64,000 bases of DNA from Pedobacter roseus (GTDB lineage: Bacteria > Bacteroidota > Bacteroidia > Sphingobacteriales > Sphingobacteriaceae): positions 5,084,001 to 5,148,000 of the forward strand of contig NZ_CP060723.1 in the NCBI RefSeq assembly GCF_014395225.1, in the 5' to 3' direction. The position numbers were made by a program, and so were the translations under genes. Numbering within the stretch: the first letter of the stretch is position 1; every line of letters starts with the position of its first letter. Below, one piece after another: positions 49,418 through 59,160 of this stretch. Below the pieces are notes generated by a model, which did not search any database, was not told where the DNA came from, and worked only from the letters and a program-made list of their open reading frames with translations.

Positions 49418-50941
49418 ATGAGCGAAACGTTACCCAAGAACAACATTTTTAAAGTTATTGGTGCTTCATCACTGGGCACACTGATAGAATGGTATGATTT
49501 TTACATTTTCGGTAGCCTCGCGGTCATCATTGGCCATCAGTTATTTCCTGAAGATGCTGGTGCTTCTGCTTTAATCAATACCCTGGCCATATTTGCTGCT
49601 GGCTTTATTGTACGTCCTTTCGGTGCTTTGGTTTTTGGCAGGTTGGGTGATTTGATCGGCCGGAAATACACTTTTTTACTCACTTTGGTACTCATGGGCG
49701 GATCGACATTTTTTATCGGTTTAATCCCATCTTATAAAAGTATTGGTTATGCAGCACCCATTTTAGTTTTAATATTAAGGTTGATCCAGGGCCTGGCTTT
49801 GGGTGGTGAATATGGGGGTGCGGCAACCTACGTTGCAGAACATGCACCAAAAAATAAACGCGGCTTTTTTACCAGCTGGATTCAGACGACAGCTACCTTA
49901 GGGTTATTTCTTTCCTTAGGAATTATCGTCATCACCAAGAATATTTTAGGTACCGAAACTTTTGGCGATTGGGGCTGGCGGATTCCCTTTCTGTTATCGA
50001 TTGTACTGGTAGTGGTTTCGATTTATATCCGCATGAAGATGCACGAATCACCCATGTTTTCAAAATTGAAAGCGGAAGGAAATGTTTCTAAAAATCCGTT
50101 AAAGGAAAGTTTTAACAATAAGGCGAATTTTAAAATGGTGCTTTTGGCGCTCTTTGGCGCCACCATGGGACAGGGAGTGATCTGGTACACGGGCCAGTTT
50201 TATGCCCAATCTTTTTTAGAGAATACCTGCAAACTGGATTTTAACGATTCGAGGTATATTTTGCTCTGGGGTATTGCCTTTGCCACACCATTTTTCGTGG
50301 TTTTTGGGGCATGGAGCGACAAAGTAGGTAGAAAATGGATTATGTTGAGCGGAATGTTGCTGGGAATCCTTTTTTACCGCCCTATTTATCAAATATTTTT
50401 GAATGATACAGATTATACAAAAATTGAACAGGCCGATATTTTATCAGCAACACCTGCGCCGGTAAGCGCTGTTTTAATTGCAGATTCACAGGATAGCTTA
50501 AGAACAACATCCGTTAAGGTATTATTGAAAAACGGCGCATCATTCAACAAGGTTCAGGTAGATACGGTTTCTACAACAAAAGGTATTCTTTTGGGTAAAG
50601 AGGTGATCAAAGATAAAGTTTTGGCTACACCGGTTTTCTGGAAATTTGTGGGATTAATCTTCTTCCAGATTTTATTGGTAACGATGGTTTATGGGCCAAT
50701 CGCGGCTTTTCTTGTTGAATTGTTTCCAACCAAAATCAGGTACACTTCCATGTCGCTGCCATACCACATCGGGAACGGTGTTTTTGGTGGACTTGTTCCA
50801 TTTATCGCGACCTTAATTGCCAGTTTTTCGGGTTCTACGCCATTATCAGGTTTATGGTATCCGATAGGCATTGCAGCGCTTAGCTTAATTATAGGAACCA
50901 TTTATTTATCGAATAAAAGAGACGAAAGCATTAACGATTAA
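49418..50941 (+). CDS. MHS-type MFS transporter
   Basis: A 507-residue major-facilitator protein of the metabolite:H+ symporter (ProP-like) branch. N-terminal NNIFKVIGASSLGTLIEWYDFYIFG, RPFGALVFGRLGDLIGRKYT, LRLIQGLALGGEYGGAATYVAEHAP and RRGFFTSW-like KRGFFTSWIQT are typical. About 70 polar residues (325-400) are inserted between helices 8 and 9 or nearby, probably outside the cell membrane. ATG 49418 is used since upstream starts give no family sequence. Substrate unknown. A small membrane protein gene follows 10 bp later. Confidence 0.88.
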   Translation: MSETLPKNNIFKVIGASSLGTLIEWYDFYIFGSLAVIIGHQLFPEDAGASALINTLAIFAAGFIVRPFGALVFGRLGDLIGRKYTFLLTLVLMGGSTFFIGLIPSYKSIGYAAPILVLILRLIQGLALGGEYGGAATYVAEHAPKNKRGFFTSWIQTTATLGLFLSLGIIVITKNILGTETFGDWGWRIPFLLSIVLVVVSIYIRMKMHESPMFSKLKAEGNVSKNPLKESFNNKANFKMVLLALFGATMGQGVIWYTGQFYAQSFLENTCKLDFNDSRYILLWGIAFATPFFVVFGAWSDKVGRKWIMLSGMLLGILFYRPIYQIFLNDTDYTKIEQADILSATPAPVSAVLIADSQDSLRTTSVKVLLKNGASFNKVQVDTVSTTKGILLGKEVIKDKVLATPVFWKFVGLIFFQILLVTMVYGPIAAFLVELFPTKIRYTSMSLPYHIGNGVFGGLVPFIATLIASFSGSTPLSGLWYPIGIAALSLIIGTIYLSNKRDESIND

Positions 50942-50951
50942 TACAAAAAGG

Positions 50952-51203
50952 ATGAATACGTTAAAGAAATTTTTAGGCTTGGTTTGGATGGTTTTAGGTC
51001 CATTAACCATGACTTTCCTGTTTTTACAGGCGATTGATAAAGTGGGTTTAACGCACACTGATATTGAACGCACCAATACCATTCTGCAATGGGGAATTAT
51101 CCTGTTTATTTTTCTGCCAATTAGCTTAGGACTGATGATTTTCGGTTTTTATGCCTGGAAAGGGGAATACGACCGATTGCCGGAAAACTCGGAAGATATC
51201 TAG
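50952..51203 (+). CDS. Small membrane protein paired with the MFS transporter (DUF6814-like)
   Basis: An 83-residue protein with two helices (LGLVWMVLGPLTMTFLFLQAI and ILQWGIILFIFLPISLGLMIFGFYAW) and a conserved-looking YAWKGEYDRLPENSEDI tail. It is 10 bp after the transporter gene, so co-transcribed and perhaps an accessory subunit. The family name is from memory and uncertain. Confidence 0.6.
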   Translation: MNTLKKFLGLVWMVLGPLTMTFLFLQAIDKVGLTHTDIERTNTILQWGIILFIFLPISLGLMIFGFYAWKGEYDRLPENSEDI

Positions 51204-51470
51204 TTGTTTTTGACCAAAAGATAAGTTTTTAGTTTGCAATTTTCAGTTGACGGCATTAAAGGTCCTGAACTATAATGTCCGTGTAAATCCGTGTTTCCGT
51301 GGCTAAAATTATAAATTATTGGTCTGTGAGACACAGACGAAGGCATCGGACCAAGGATTGTGGGATCAGTTTCTGATCCATGCTAACCAATGAACGAATG
51401 ACAAATGAACTACTGAACCACAAAGGCACGAAAGCACAAAGATCTTTCGACTCCGCTCAGACTGACATAT
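51204..51470. repeat. Word-repeat spacer
   Basis: Includes ttttcagttgacggcatta, gtccgtgtaaatccgtgttt, ccaatgaacgaatgacaaat, accacaaaggcacgaaagca and the fragment ctttcgactccgctcagact. The words recur in the other spacers; nothing coding is seen. Confidence 0.5.
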
Positions 51471-51472
51471 CG

Positions 51473-52657
51473 CTACAAGACCCTTAACAACAGCCCTTTT
51501 AAATATTCTCCCTCCGGGAAAGAAATCCTAACCGGGTGATCTTCAGGCTGGCAGAACTGTTTAATGATCTGCACTTCTTTACCCGCATCAAGGGCCGCCC
51601 AGGCAATTATCTGTTTGAAAGTATCGATATCAACAGCTCCTGAACAAGAGAAAGTAGCCAATAAACCACCTTTTTCAAGCAATAACATGCCTAAACGGTT
51701 TAAATCTTTGTAGGCTCTGGCAGCGCGGTCTAATGCAGAACGTGATGGAGCGTATTTAGGTGGATCGAGCACAATTACATCAAATACTTCTCCTGAATCT
51801 TTAAATGCACGCAATTGTTTGTTCACATCCGATTGGATGGCTATTACTTTATTTACATCGTATTTATTTAGTGCTACATTTTGTTTGAGCGTTTCTAAGG
51901 CCAGGGCAGAACTATCAACACTGGTAACACTTGTTGCATCATTAGCTAAACTATTTAAACTAAAACCACCACTGTAACTAAAGCAGTCTAATACTTTTTT
52001 ACCTTTTGTATAACTGGCTAAAATACTCCTGTTATCTCGCTGATCGCAGTAAAACCCTGATTTTTGTCCTTCTGCAATATTGATGTGGTAAATAATTCCG
52101 TTTTCTTTTACTTCTAAAAATTCTGGTGGATTTTCGCCCCAAAGGAGGCCGTTCTCGATGGGTAAACCTTCGTGGGTACGGGCAGTGGCGTCACTTTTAT
52201 CGAATATGCCTTTAGGTTTTAATTCTGTTCTTAAAATGTCGACGATTTCCGTTTTTACTTTTTCGATCCCCGAGCTTAAAATCTGAAGCGAAAGGAAATC
52301 AGCATATTGATCAACAATTAAACCTGGTAGAAAATCGGCTTCACTAAAAACCAAGCGACAGGTATTGGTCTGTTCGCCTAATATAAACTGACGTGAAGCA
52401 ATGGCTTGTTTTAAACGGTTCTGGTACCAATTGGTATCAATGGTTTGTGTTTCATCCCATTCTAACAAACGAACGGCCACACGCGAATTGCTGTTGAAAT
52501 ATCCATAAGCGAGAAATTCATGATCAAAAGCAAAAACTTTTACTACATCACCATCTTCAGGTTTTCCCTTAACTTTTTCCAGTGCGCCAGAAAATACCCA
52601 TGGATGTCTTTGTAATGCCGCTTTTTCTTTGCCCTTTTTTAATGTGATTTCTACCAT
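51473..52657 (-). CDS. RlmI-like class I rRNA methyltransferase
   Basis: A 394-residue SAM-dependent methyltransferase. N-terminal PUA domain (RHPWVFSGALEKVKGKPEDGDVVKVF), an EEHD-like middle part, then the Rossmann domain with motif I DCFSYSGGFSLN, acidic SVDSSALALE, and VIVLDPPKYAPSR; SCSG near the end holds the expected catalytic cysteine. It matches the RlmI family that makes m5C1962 in 23S rRNA. Target is inferred from the family. Confidence 0.88.
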   Translation of the reverse strand: MVEITLKKGKEKAALQRHPWVFSGALEKVKGKPEDGDVVKVFAFDHEFLAYGYFNSNSRVAVRLLEWDETQTIDTNWYQNRLKQAIASRQFILGEQTNTCRLVFSEADFLPGLIVDQYADFLSLQILSSGIEKVKTEIVDILRTELKPKGIFDKSDATARTHEGLPIENGLLWGENPPEFLEVKENGIIYHINIAEGQKSGFYCDQRDNRSILASYTKGKKVLDCFSYSGGFSLNSLANDATSVTSVDSSALALETLKQNVALNKYDVNKVIAIQSDVNKQLRAFKDSGEVFDVIVLDPPKYAPSRSALDRAARAYKDLNRLGMLLLEKGGLLATFSCSGAVDIDTFKQIIAWAALDAGKEVQIIKQFCQPEDHPVRISFPEGEYLKGLLLRVL

Positions 52658-52769
52658 GATGCAAAGGTAATTAAAAGAGGGATAATGTTAAATGTAATAT
52701 GGAGGATGTAAGATTTATGAGATTAGCGTTTGGCGACTAGCGTTTAATTATATGCTTAACGCAAACCGC

Positions 52770-53786
52770 CTACCGCTTTGCCATCTTCACCAGCTCCGTA
52801 TCCAAAACTTTGGTTTCGAATTCGGTGATTGGCCTTTTGGCTTCGATCATTGAAATTAATAATTCGGTGGCTACCTGCCCCATTTCGAATGCCGGCTGTT
52901 TAACCGAAGTTAAGGACGGATTAAACAATTCGACAAGGTTGGAGTTTGTAAAACCTGCGATTGCGATTTTATGCGCCACCTCGGGATTGGTTTTTTTCAA
53001 CGCCATAATGCAGCCCGTGGTTAAACGGTCGCTCGAAATAAAAATCCCATCGGGATTTAAGGGTAAAAGTTCTTTAACGGCCTGCTCCAGTTCTGCACTG
53101 TGCATGCCACCGTGCTGGCAATATTTAACCAGTTCGGGTTTAAATTCGATGTGGTATTTGGCCAGGGCTGCCTTGTAACCTTCCAGTCTTTCTTTCGTTA
53201 TCGAAAGGTTTTCAGAATTGGTTAAGTGCGCAATGGTCCTCTTTCCCGACAAAATGAGGTGCTCTGTAGCATCAAAAGAGCCTTTAAAATTATTTGCAAT
53301 GACTTTATGGGTTTCAAAATCTTTGGGCACGCGGTCAAAAAAAACAATTGGCAAGCCTTTGGCATATAAACTTCGCAGGTAATCGATATCCTGTGTTTCA
53401 GACGACAGCGCAATCAGCAAACCATCAATAGAACGTGATGCCAGATGCTCAACATTCAGTTTTTCCTGCTTATAAGATTCGTGACTTTGAGAGATAATGA
53501 CATGGTAACCCTTATCGTAAGCAATTGATTCTATGCCATTTATCACCTGAGAAAAAAAGTTGTTGGCAATTTCGCTTACGATGATACCGATGGAATAACT
53601 GCGGCGTTCTTTTAGGCTCCGCGCAATGGGATTAGCACGGTAATTAACCTTTTCGGCATAAGCCAAAACCAGTTTTTTGGTTTCCTCACTAATTTCGTAA
53701 CGGTCTCTTAAAGCCCTTGAAACTGTAGAAGTTGACAGTCCGAGTGCTTTAGCAATATCCTTTATGGTAGATGTTTCAAATCTCAT
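52770..53786 (-). CDS. LacI family transcriptional regulator of the pectin locus
   Basis: A 338-residue repressor. HTH at 6-27 (TIKDIAKALGLSTSTVSRALRD), hinge LKERRSYSIGIIV, then the periplasmic-binding-like ligand domain (RSIDGLLIALSSE, FISSDRLTTGCIMALKK, ITSVKQP-like LTSVKQPAFEMG). It is divergent from the SusC gene across 262 bp with several palindromes, so it most likely controls the locus in response to a pectin-derived sugar. Effector unknown. Confidence 0.9.
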   Translation of the reverse strand: MRFETSTIKDIAKALGLSTSTVSRALRDRYEISEETKKLVLAYAEKVNYRANPIARSLKERRSYSIGIIVSEIANNFFSQVINGIESIAYDKGYHVIISQSHESYKQEKLNVEHLASRSIDGLLIALSSETQDIDYLRSLYAKGLPIVFFDRVPKDFETHKVIANNFKGSFDATEHLILSGKRTIAHLTNSENLSITKERLEGYKAALAKYHIEFKPELVKYCQHGGMHSAELEQAVKELLPLNPDGIFISSDRLTTGCIMALKKTNPEVAHKIAIAGFTNSNLVELFNPSLTSVKQPAFEMGQVATELLISMIEAKRPITEFETKVLDTELVKMAKR

Positions 53787-53850
53787 TTTCGTAATGCGTA
53801 CAAGTTACAAAAAATATCTCTTTAAGGGGATCGGATCAGCAACATTAATA

Positions 53851-53880
53851 AACGTCATATCGACGTTTTTGGGAACGTTT
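53851..53880. promoter_or_regulatory. Candidate LacI operators
   Basis: Dyad aacgtc (53851-53856) / gacgtt (53862-53867) and, 7 bp later, the palindrome AACGTT (53874-53879). CG-centred aacgtt-type palindromes are typical of LacI-family sites. Lies in the 262-bp divergent spacer between regulator and susC. Confidence 0.4.
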
Positions 53881-54048
53881 GCACACTTTTTTAGTTAAAA
53901 ATGGTTTCAAACGGTTTTTAGTTTGTAAAATTGTTACATCAACGTAACCAAATATAAACAAACAATAACATCCCGAAATAGAATTTAATTCTACATGCAA
54001 GCGATTGCAGCATCTTAAAATAACCAAATCACTTCAAATAAATAATTT

Positions 54049-57000
54049 ATGAGCAGAGTTCTACTCTTTTTAGCATTTTTCTCTTTTTTTGGATTATCTG
54101 TAGCACAGGCACAAACCAGGCAGGTTAGTGGAACTGTAAAAGATAAAACAGATGGGCAGCCTTTGGTAGGCGTTAGTGTGAACGTAAAAGATTCAAAAAC
54201 AGGGGCTAGTACGGATGCAAACGGGGTTTACAAAATCAGTATTCCTGCGAAAGGCGCAGTAGTCACTTTTACTTATGTGGGTTACAAAACCAAAAATGTA
54301 ACCATTACCGATCAAACTAAATTTGATATTAACTTAGAAGAAGACGCTAACACCCTGCAAGAGGTGACGGTGAACATCGGTTACGGCTCGGTGCGTAAAG
54401 AGGCTTTAACAGGTTCTGTTTCTTCAATTACCGGGAAAGATATCGACCAGTTTCCAGTAAGTACTGCCGCACAGGCATTGGCAGGTAAACTTGCCGGGGT
54501 TTCGGTTACCACAACGGAGGGTAGTCCGGGTGCCGAAATTGTAATAAAAGTACGTGGAGGGAGCTCCCTTACAGGAGATAATTCGCCACTTTACATTGTT
54601 GATGGGATCCAGGTTGAAAACGCCTTATCCATTTTATCACCGAACGAAATCCAATCCATCGATGTGTTAAAAGATGTTGCCTCTACTTCGATTTATGGTA
54701 GCCGAGGTGCCAATGGGGTGGTGATTATTACGACAAAAAGCGGTAAAAAAGGGAGACCGGTTGTCTCCTTTGATGCTTATGCAGGTGCGCGGCAGATAGT
54801 AAACGAGCTGGATGTAATGAACCCTTATGAGTTTATCAAATATCAATACGAGCTGTATAATAACAACACCAATCAGGATGTAAAAGATACTTTTACCAAG
54901 AAATACGGCACTTTTGAAGATCTTGACATCTACAAAAATATTCCAAATATCGATTGGCAGGATAAAGTTTTCGGCCGTCAGGCATGGAGCAATACTGAAG
55001 TTTTAAATCTATCGGGCGGTACTTCTAAAACCACTTATAATGTTTCTGTAAACAATACAAAAGAAGATGGCATTATGCTTAATTCTGGTTATAGAAGAAC
55101 ATTTGCTTCGATGCGTTTGGACCATAAATTTTCAGATAAATTCAGGGTAGGTTTAAATGCACGCTACAGCCGTCAACGTGTTGATGGTGTAGGCACAAGT
55201 TCTACAGGCTCGCAGGGTACCAACCGTTTAAGAAATTCGGTGCGTTACCAACCTTATTCGGGTGGAAGCGATTCTGGCGATCTTTTCGATGCAGATTATT
55301 TAACCACCGGATTAACCAACCCGATTACTTTGGCCAACCAGGAGCTGAAATACGATTACCGTAACGATTTAATTTCGAGCGGTTATGTACAATATTCGAT
55401 CCTCAAAAACTTAACGATAAAGAGTACCGTTGGTTATAACAGAACCAGCAGACATACCAATACCTTTAACGGTCCGGTGAGCAATGTGGCCAGGAACAAT
55501 GCAGGTTTGCCGGCCATCCAGCTGGATACGGTAGCCCAAAAATCGTTTATCAACACCAATACCATCAACTATAAACCAAACCTGGGTAAAGACCACAGTT
55601 TAGATTTATTGGTAGGACAGGAAATCAACATGGTTGATATCGATTCGAGAACAACTGTCCTTAAATTTTTACCCATCAATATCTCTCCCGATGATGCTTT
55701 TGTGAGCGGTGCCCCGGCAAATACCATTCAGGACAGGCCAACATCATTAATTTCGGGTACCAGACAGTTCTCGATTTTTGGAAGGGCATCTTATGGTTTT
55801 CAAAATAAATACCTGGCTACCGTCAACTTCAGAACAGATGCTTCATCATTATTTGCAGCAGGCAAACAATGGGGTTATTTTCCATCAGCACAGGTTGCCT
55901 GGAGGGTTACAGAAGAAAAATTTATCAAAGACATGCAGTTAACCTGGCTGGATAACTTTAAGGTGAGGTTTAGTTACGGTGCCGCCGGGAATAACCGCAT
56001 TGGCCAGGATTTATTCAGAACCTTGTTTTACCTAAGCTCTACCACTGGTGGTTATGCCGATACAGATGGTGCCATTTCAACAGGATTGATTTCGGGTACA
56101 GCTACCGGAAACATTTTATCCAACCCAAACATTACCTGGGAAACCAATATTTCTAAAAACCTGGGTATTGATATCGATTTATTCAAAAACAAGCTATCGC
56201 TTAATTTAGATTATTACGATAACCGGACTAAAAACCTATTGTTAAACGCAAACGTACCACAAACTACAGGTTACGCTACCCAACAGCAAAATGTGGGTAA
56301 AACCCAAAATACAGGTTTCGAACTGCAGTTAAATTACCAGGCTGTAAAAACCAGAAACTTTAGCTACAATACCAGTTTCAACATTTCATTCAATAAAAAT
56401 AAAATTGTCGAGCTGCAGAATGGTGTAAATTCTTACATCACGCAATCTGGCTGGGTAAACAGTTTGGGCGATTTTAAAGTTGAAGTAGGAAAACCTGTTG
56501 GCCAGTTTTACGGTTTTATTTCTGACGGACGTTATACCGTTGATGATTTTACCTACGTGCAAAATGCCACTACTGGGGTTTACACTTATACCCTTAAGCC
56601 AACTGTGGCCAACAGCAGGGTATTGTTGGGTAACCGCGATCCGCAGCCGGGTGACATGAAAGTTCAGAAACTTTCTTCTTCATCTAGCATGATGATTGGT
56701 GATGACGACAGAACGGTTTTAGGTACGGCACAACCAAAATTTACAGGTGGTTTTAACAACCAGTTTGCTTACAAAAATTTCGACTTAACCGTATTCTTAA
56801 ACTTTAGCTATGGCAGTAAGGTGTACAACGCCAATAAACTCGAATTTACTTCACAATATAACGTCAAGGATAACAATTTACTGGCGGTGATGAATGACAG
56901 GTGGCAGAATTTCGATGCCAATGGGGTGAAAGTAACCGATCCGGCAGTTTTAACGGCTATGAATGCTAATACCACTTTATGGACACCGACCACCGGAAAT

Positions 57001-57279
57001 TATGCATTAACTTCTTACGCCATCGAAAACGGATCTTTTTTAAGGATCAGCAATGTAACCCTGGGTTATAGCTTACCACAAAGTTTAATCAAAAAAACAG
57101 GCTTCATCTCTAAACTAAGGGTTTATGGAACAGTTAACAATCTTTATACCATCACGGGATATACCGGTTACGATCCTGAAGCGAACACCCGCAGATCGAA
57201 CCCACTTACACCAGGGATAGATTATGCAGCTTACCCACGTAGCAGATATATTCTTGCTGGTATTAATATGGTATTTTAA
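54049..57279 (+). CDS. SusC/RagA family TonB-linked outer-membrane transporter
   Basis: 1076 residues. Signal peptide (MSRVLLFLAFFSFFGLSVAQ), CarboxypepD_reg domain (VSGTVKDKTDGQPLVGVSVNVKDSKTG), the SusC linker GYGSVRKEALTGSVSSITGKDI, plug with TTEGSPGAEIVIKVRGG, DGIQVENALSILSPNEI and SIYGSRGANGVVIITTK, and a 22-strand barrel ending RYILAGINMVF. With SusD it imports oligosaccharides powered by TonB; pectin-type substrates are implied by the downstream esterases. The SusD gene follows after 17 bp. Confidence 0.95.
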   Translation: MSRVLLFLAFFSFFGLSVAQAQTRQVSGTVKDKTDGQPLVGVSVNVKDSKTGASTDANGVYKISIPAKGAVVTFTYVGYKTKNVTITDQTKFDINLEEDANTLQEVTVNIGYGSVRKEALTGSVSSITGKDIDQFPVSTAAQALAGKLAGVSVTTTEGSPGAEIVIKVRGGSSLTGDNSPLYIVDGIQVENALSILSPNEIQSIDVLKDVASTSIYGSRGANGVVIITTKSGKKGRPVVSFDAYAGARQIVNELDVMNPYEFIKYQYELYNNNTNQDVKDTFTKKYGTFEDLDIYKNIPNIDWQDKVFGRQAWSNTEVLNLSGGTSKTTYNVSVNNTKEDGIMLNSGYRRTFASMRLDHKFSDKFRVGLNARYSRQRVDGVGTSSTGSQGTNRLRNSVRYQPYSGGSDSGDLFDADYLTTGLTNPITLANQELKYDYRNDLISSGYVQYSILKNLTIKSTVGYNRTSRHTNTFNGPVSNVARNNAGLPAIQLDTVAQKSFINTNTINYKPNLGKDHSLDLLVGQEINMVDIDSRTTVLKFLPINISPDDAFVSGAPANTIQDRPTSLISGTRQFSIFGRASYGFQNKYLATVNFRTDASSLFAAGKQWGYFPSAQVAWRVTEEKFIKDMQLTWLDNFKVRFSYGAAGNNRIGQDLFRTLFYLSSTTGGYADTDGAISTGLISGTATGNILSNPNITWETNISKNLGIDIDLFKNKLSLNLDYYDNRTKNLLLNANVPQTTGYATQQQNVGKTQNTGFELQLNYQAVKTRNFSYNTSFNISFNKNKIVELQNGVNSYITQSGWVNSLGDFKVEVGKPVGQFYGFISDGRYTVDDFTYVQNATTGVYTYTLKPTVANSRVLLGNRDPQPGDMKVQKLSSSSSMMIGDDDRTVLGTAQPKFTGGFNNQFAYKNFDLTVFLNFSYGSKVYNANKLEFTSQYNVKDNNLLAVMNDRWQNFDANGVKVTDPAVLTAMNANTTLWTPTTGNYALTSYAIENGSFLRISNVTLGYSLPQSLIKKTGFISKLRVYGTVNNLYTITGYTGYDPEANTRRSNPLTPGIDYAAYPRSRYILAGINMVF

Positions 57280-57296
57280 CCTCAACATTAAAGAAA

Positions 57297-59141
57297 ATGA
57301 ACAATAAATTTATAAAATCGGCTTTAATGGTAATTGCTGTTGGAGCATTGAGCATAACCACTTCCTGTAAAAAATATTTAGATGTACAGTCGCCATCAAC
57401 TTCTTCTCCTGATGTTGTTTTCGAAAGTACAGCCAATACCAATGCTGCAGTAATTGCCATTTACAATCGCCTTTGCGGAGATAATGGATACGGAAGCCGT
57501 ATTTCTACTTTATTTGGTCTAACTGCCGATGATTTTAAAACCTCGGGAAGTTACAGCTCATCAGACCGTAGAGGGATTAGTATGTACGGTGCAAGTTCTG
57601 ATAATACCGACCTGATCAATCCATTTTTACAACTGTATTCAGGCGTAGAACGTGCAAATATCTGCATCAAATACATTCCGGCTTCAAAATTATATGCTAG
57701 TGGATCTGATGCAGAGAAAACCATCATGAAACGTTATTACGGTGAAGCGCTTACTTTAAGGGCACAGTTTTTATACGAACTCATCCGCAACTGGGGAGAT
57801 GTACCCGCTTCTTTTTTACCATCGGCAGATGCAGAAACATTATATGGTCCGAATGTAGACCGCAACAAAACCTACGATCAGATGATTGCCGATTTAAAAA
57901 TCGCTGAAGACCTGGTTCCTTGGAGAAGCGGAATTACCGAATATGGCAGTTTCAGGTACACAAAGGGTGCAATTAAGGGCTTAAGGGCCAGGATTGCATT
58001 GGCAAGAGGTGGTTATTCCTTAAGATCAGCTAGTCATACCATGGAACGCAGCTCCGATTATTTAACCTACTATAAAATTGCCTTTGATGAGTGCCTGGAT
58101 ATTATGAACCACCGTTCGGAGCACAATTTAAACCCGGTATACGAAAATGTATTTAAAAGCCTTCACACCACCACCCGTTATGACGACGCCCACGAACTGA
58201 TGTTCGAAGTGGCTGCTTTTGGTGGTAACGCTTCTACCGATAGCAAATTGGGATATTACAATGGGATCCGTTTTAACTCAGCCTCTACTTTTGGTTCTGG
58301 CGGTGGCGGTATGAATGCCATTCCTACTTATTTTTATGAATTTGACGTAACCAAAGATTGCCGCAGGGATGTAACCATCGGTGTCTTCGAAATTGTGGCA
58401 TCATCAAAAAAAATAGTAAATACGCTATTTAACATGACTGATGGAAAGTTCCGTAAATCGTGGACGGCTTTTAACAATTCCTCTGCTTCGCAAACTTTTG
58501 GGGTTAACTGGCCCATGTTACGTTTCTCAGATATCCTGTTGATGTATGCAGAGGCCGATAACGAAATCAATGGTGCACCATCAGCAGCTGCAGTTAATGC
58601 TTTGCAGGAAGTTCAGAAACGTGCCTATGCTGGCTTCGAAACCCAGATCCCGGTAACACCAATGGATAAAACCGGATTTTTTAATGCCATTGTTAAAGAG
58701 CGTTTATTAGAATTTGGTGGTGAGGGCATCCGGAAATATGATCTAATCCGCTGGAATTTATTGGCGAGCAAATTTGATGAAACACGTACCAAAATACGTG
58801 CTTTAATTGCCGGAACAGGCGATTATGTAAACGTGCCAAACTATATCTACGCCAAAGAAAGTAATTATTTATTGGGAACCAGTGTAAACGAAGTGGCTAC
58901 ACTCGACCTTTATGGCGGCTTGCCAAACAATGTGTTTGCTTCACCAGGTTTAAACAACTCAACAGCGCCAACGGGTTATACCACTAAAAACTGGAGAAAA
59001 GCAGTAACCGAAGATAATTCGATCACCAGTACTTCTACCGGTATTGCATTTTACTTCGAAGCCAACAAAAAGGAACTTTTCCCATATCCAAAAACCACAT
59101 TGATCGAAAACCCAAGCATGGTTCAAAATTTTGGTTATTAA
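57297..59141 (+). CDS. RagB/SusD family glycan-binding lipoprotein
   Basis: A 614-residue surface lipoprotein; lipobox LSITTSC (C24) after the signal peptide. SusD hallmarks are the TPR-like helices around YYGEALTLRAQFLYELIRNWGDVP, KGAIKGLRARIALARGGYSL, PMLRFSDILLMYAEADNEI and ERLLEFGGEGIRKYDLIRW near the C-terminus. It forms the lid of the SusC channel and binds the incoming oligosaccharide. Confidence 0.95.
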   Translation: MNNKFIKSALMVIAVGALSITTSCKKYLDVQSPSTSSPDVVFESTANTNAAVIAIYNRLCGDNGYGSRISTLFGLTADDFKTSGSYSSSDRRGISMYGASSDNTDLINPFLQLYSGVERANICIKYIPASKLYASGSDAEKTIMKRYYGEALTLRAQFLYELIRNWGDVPASFLPSADAETLYGPNVDRNKTYDQMIADLKIAEDLVPWRSGITEYGSFRYTKGAIKGLRARIALARGGYSLRSASHTMERSSDYLTYYKIAFDECLDIMNHRSEHNLNPVYENVFKSLHTTTRYDDAHELMFEVAAFGGNASTDSKLGYYNGIRFNSASTFGSGGGGMNAIPTYFYEFDVTKDCRRDVTIGVFEIVASSKKIVNTLFNMTDGKFRKSWTAFNNSSASQTFGVNWPMLRFSDILLMYAEADNEINGAPSAAAVNALQEVQKRAYAGFETQIPVTPMDKTGFFNAIVKERLLEFGGEGIRKYDLIRWNLLASKFDETRTKIRALIAGTGDYVNVPNYIYAKESNYLLGTSVNEVATLDLYGGLPNNVFASPGLNNSTAPTGYTTKNWRKAVTEDNSITSTSTGIAFYFEANKKELFPYPKTTLIENPSMVQNFGY

Positions 59142-59160
59142 CGCATTTATATTATCAATC

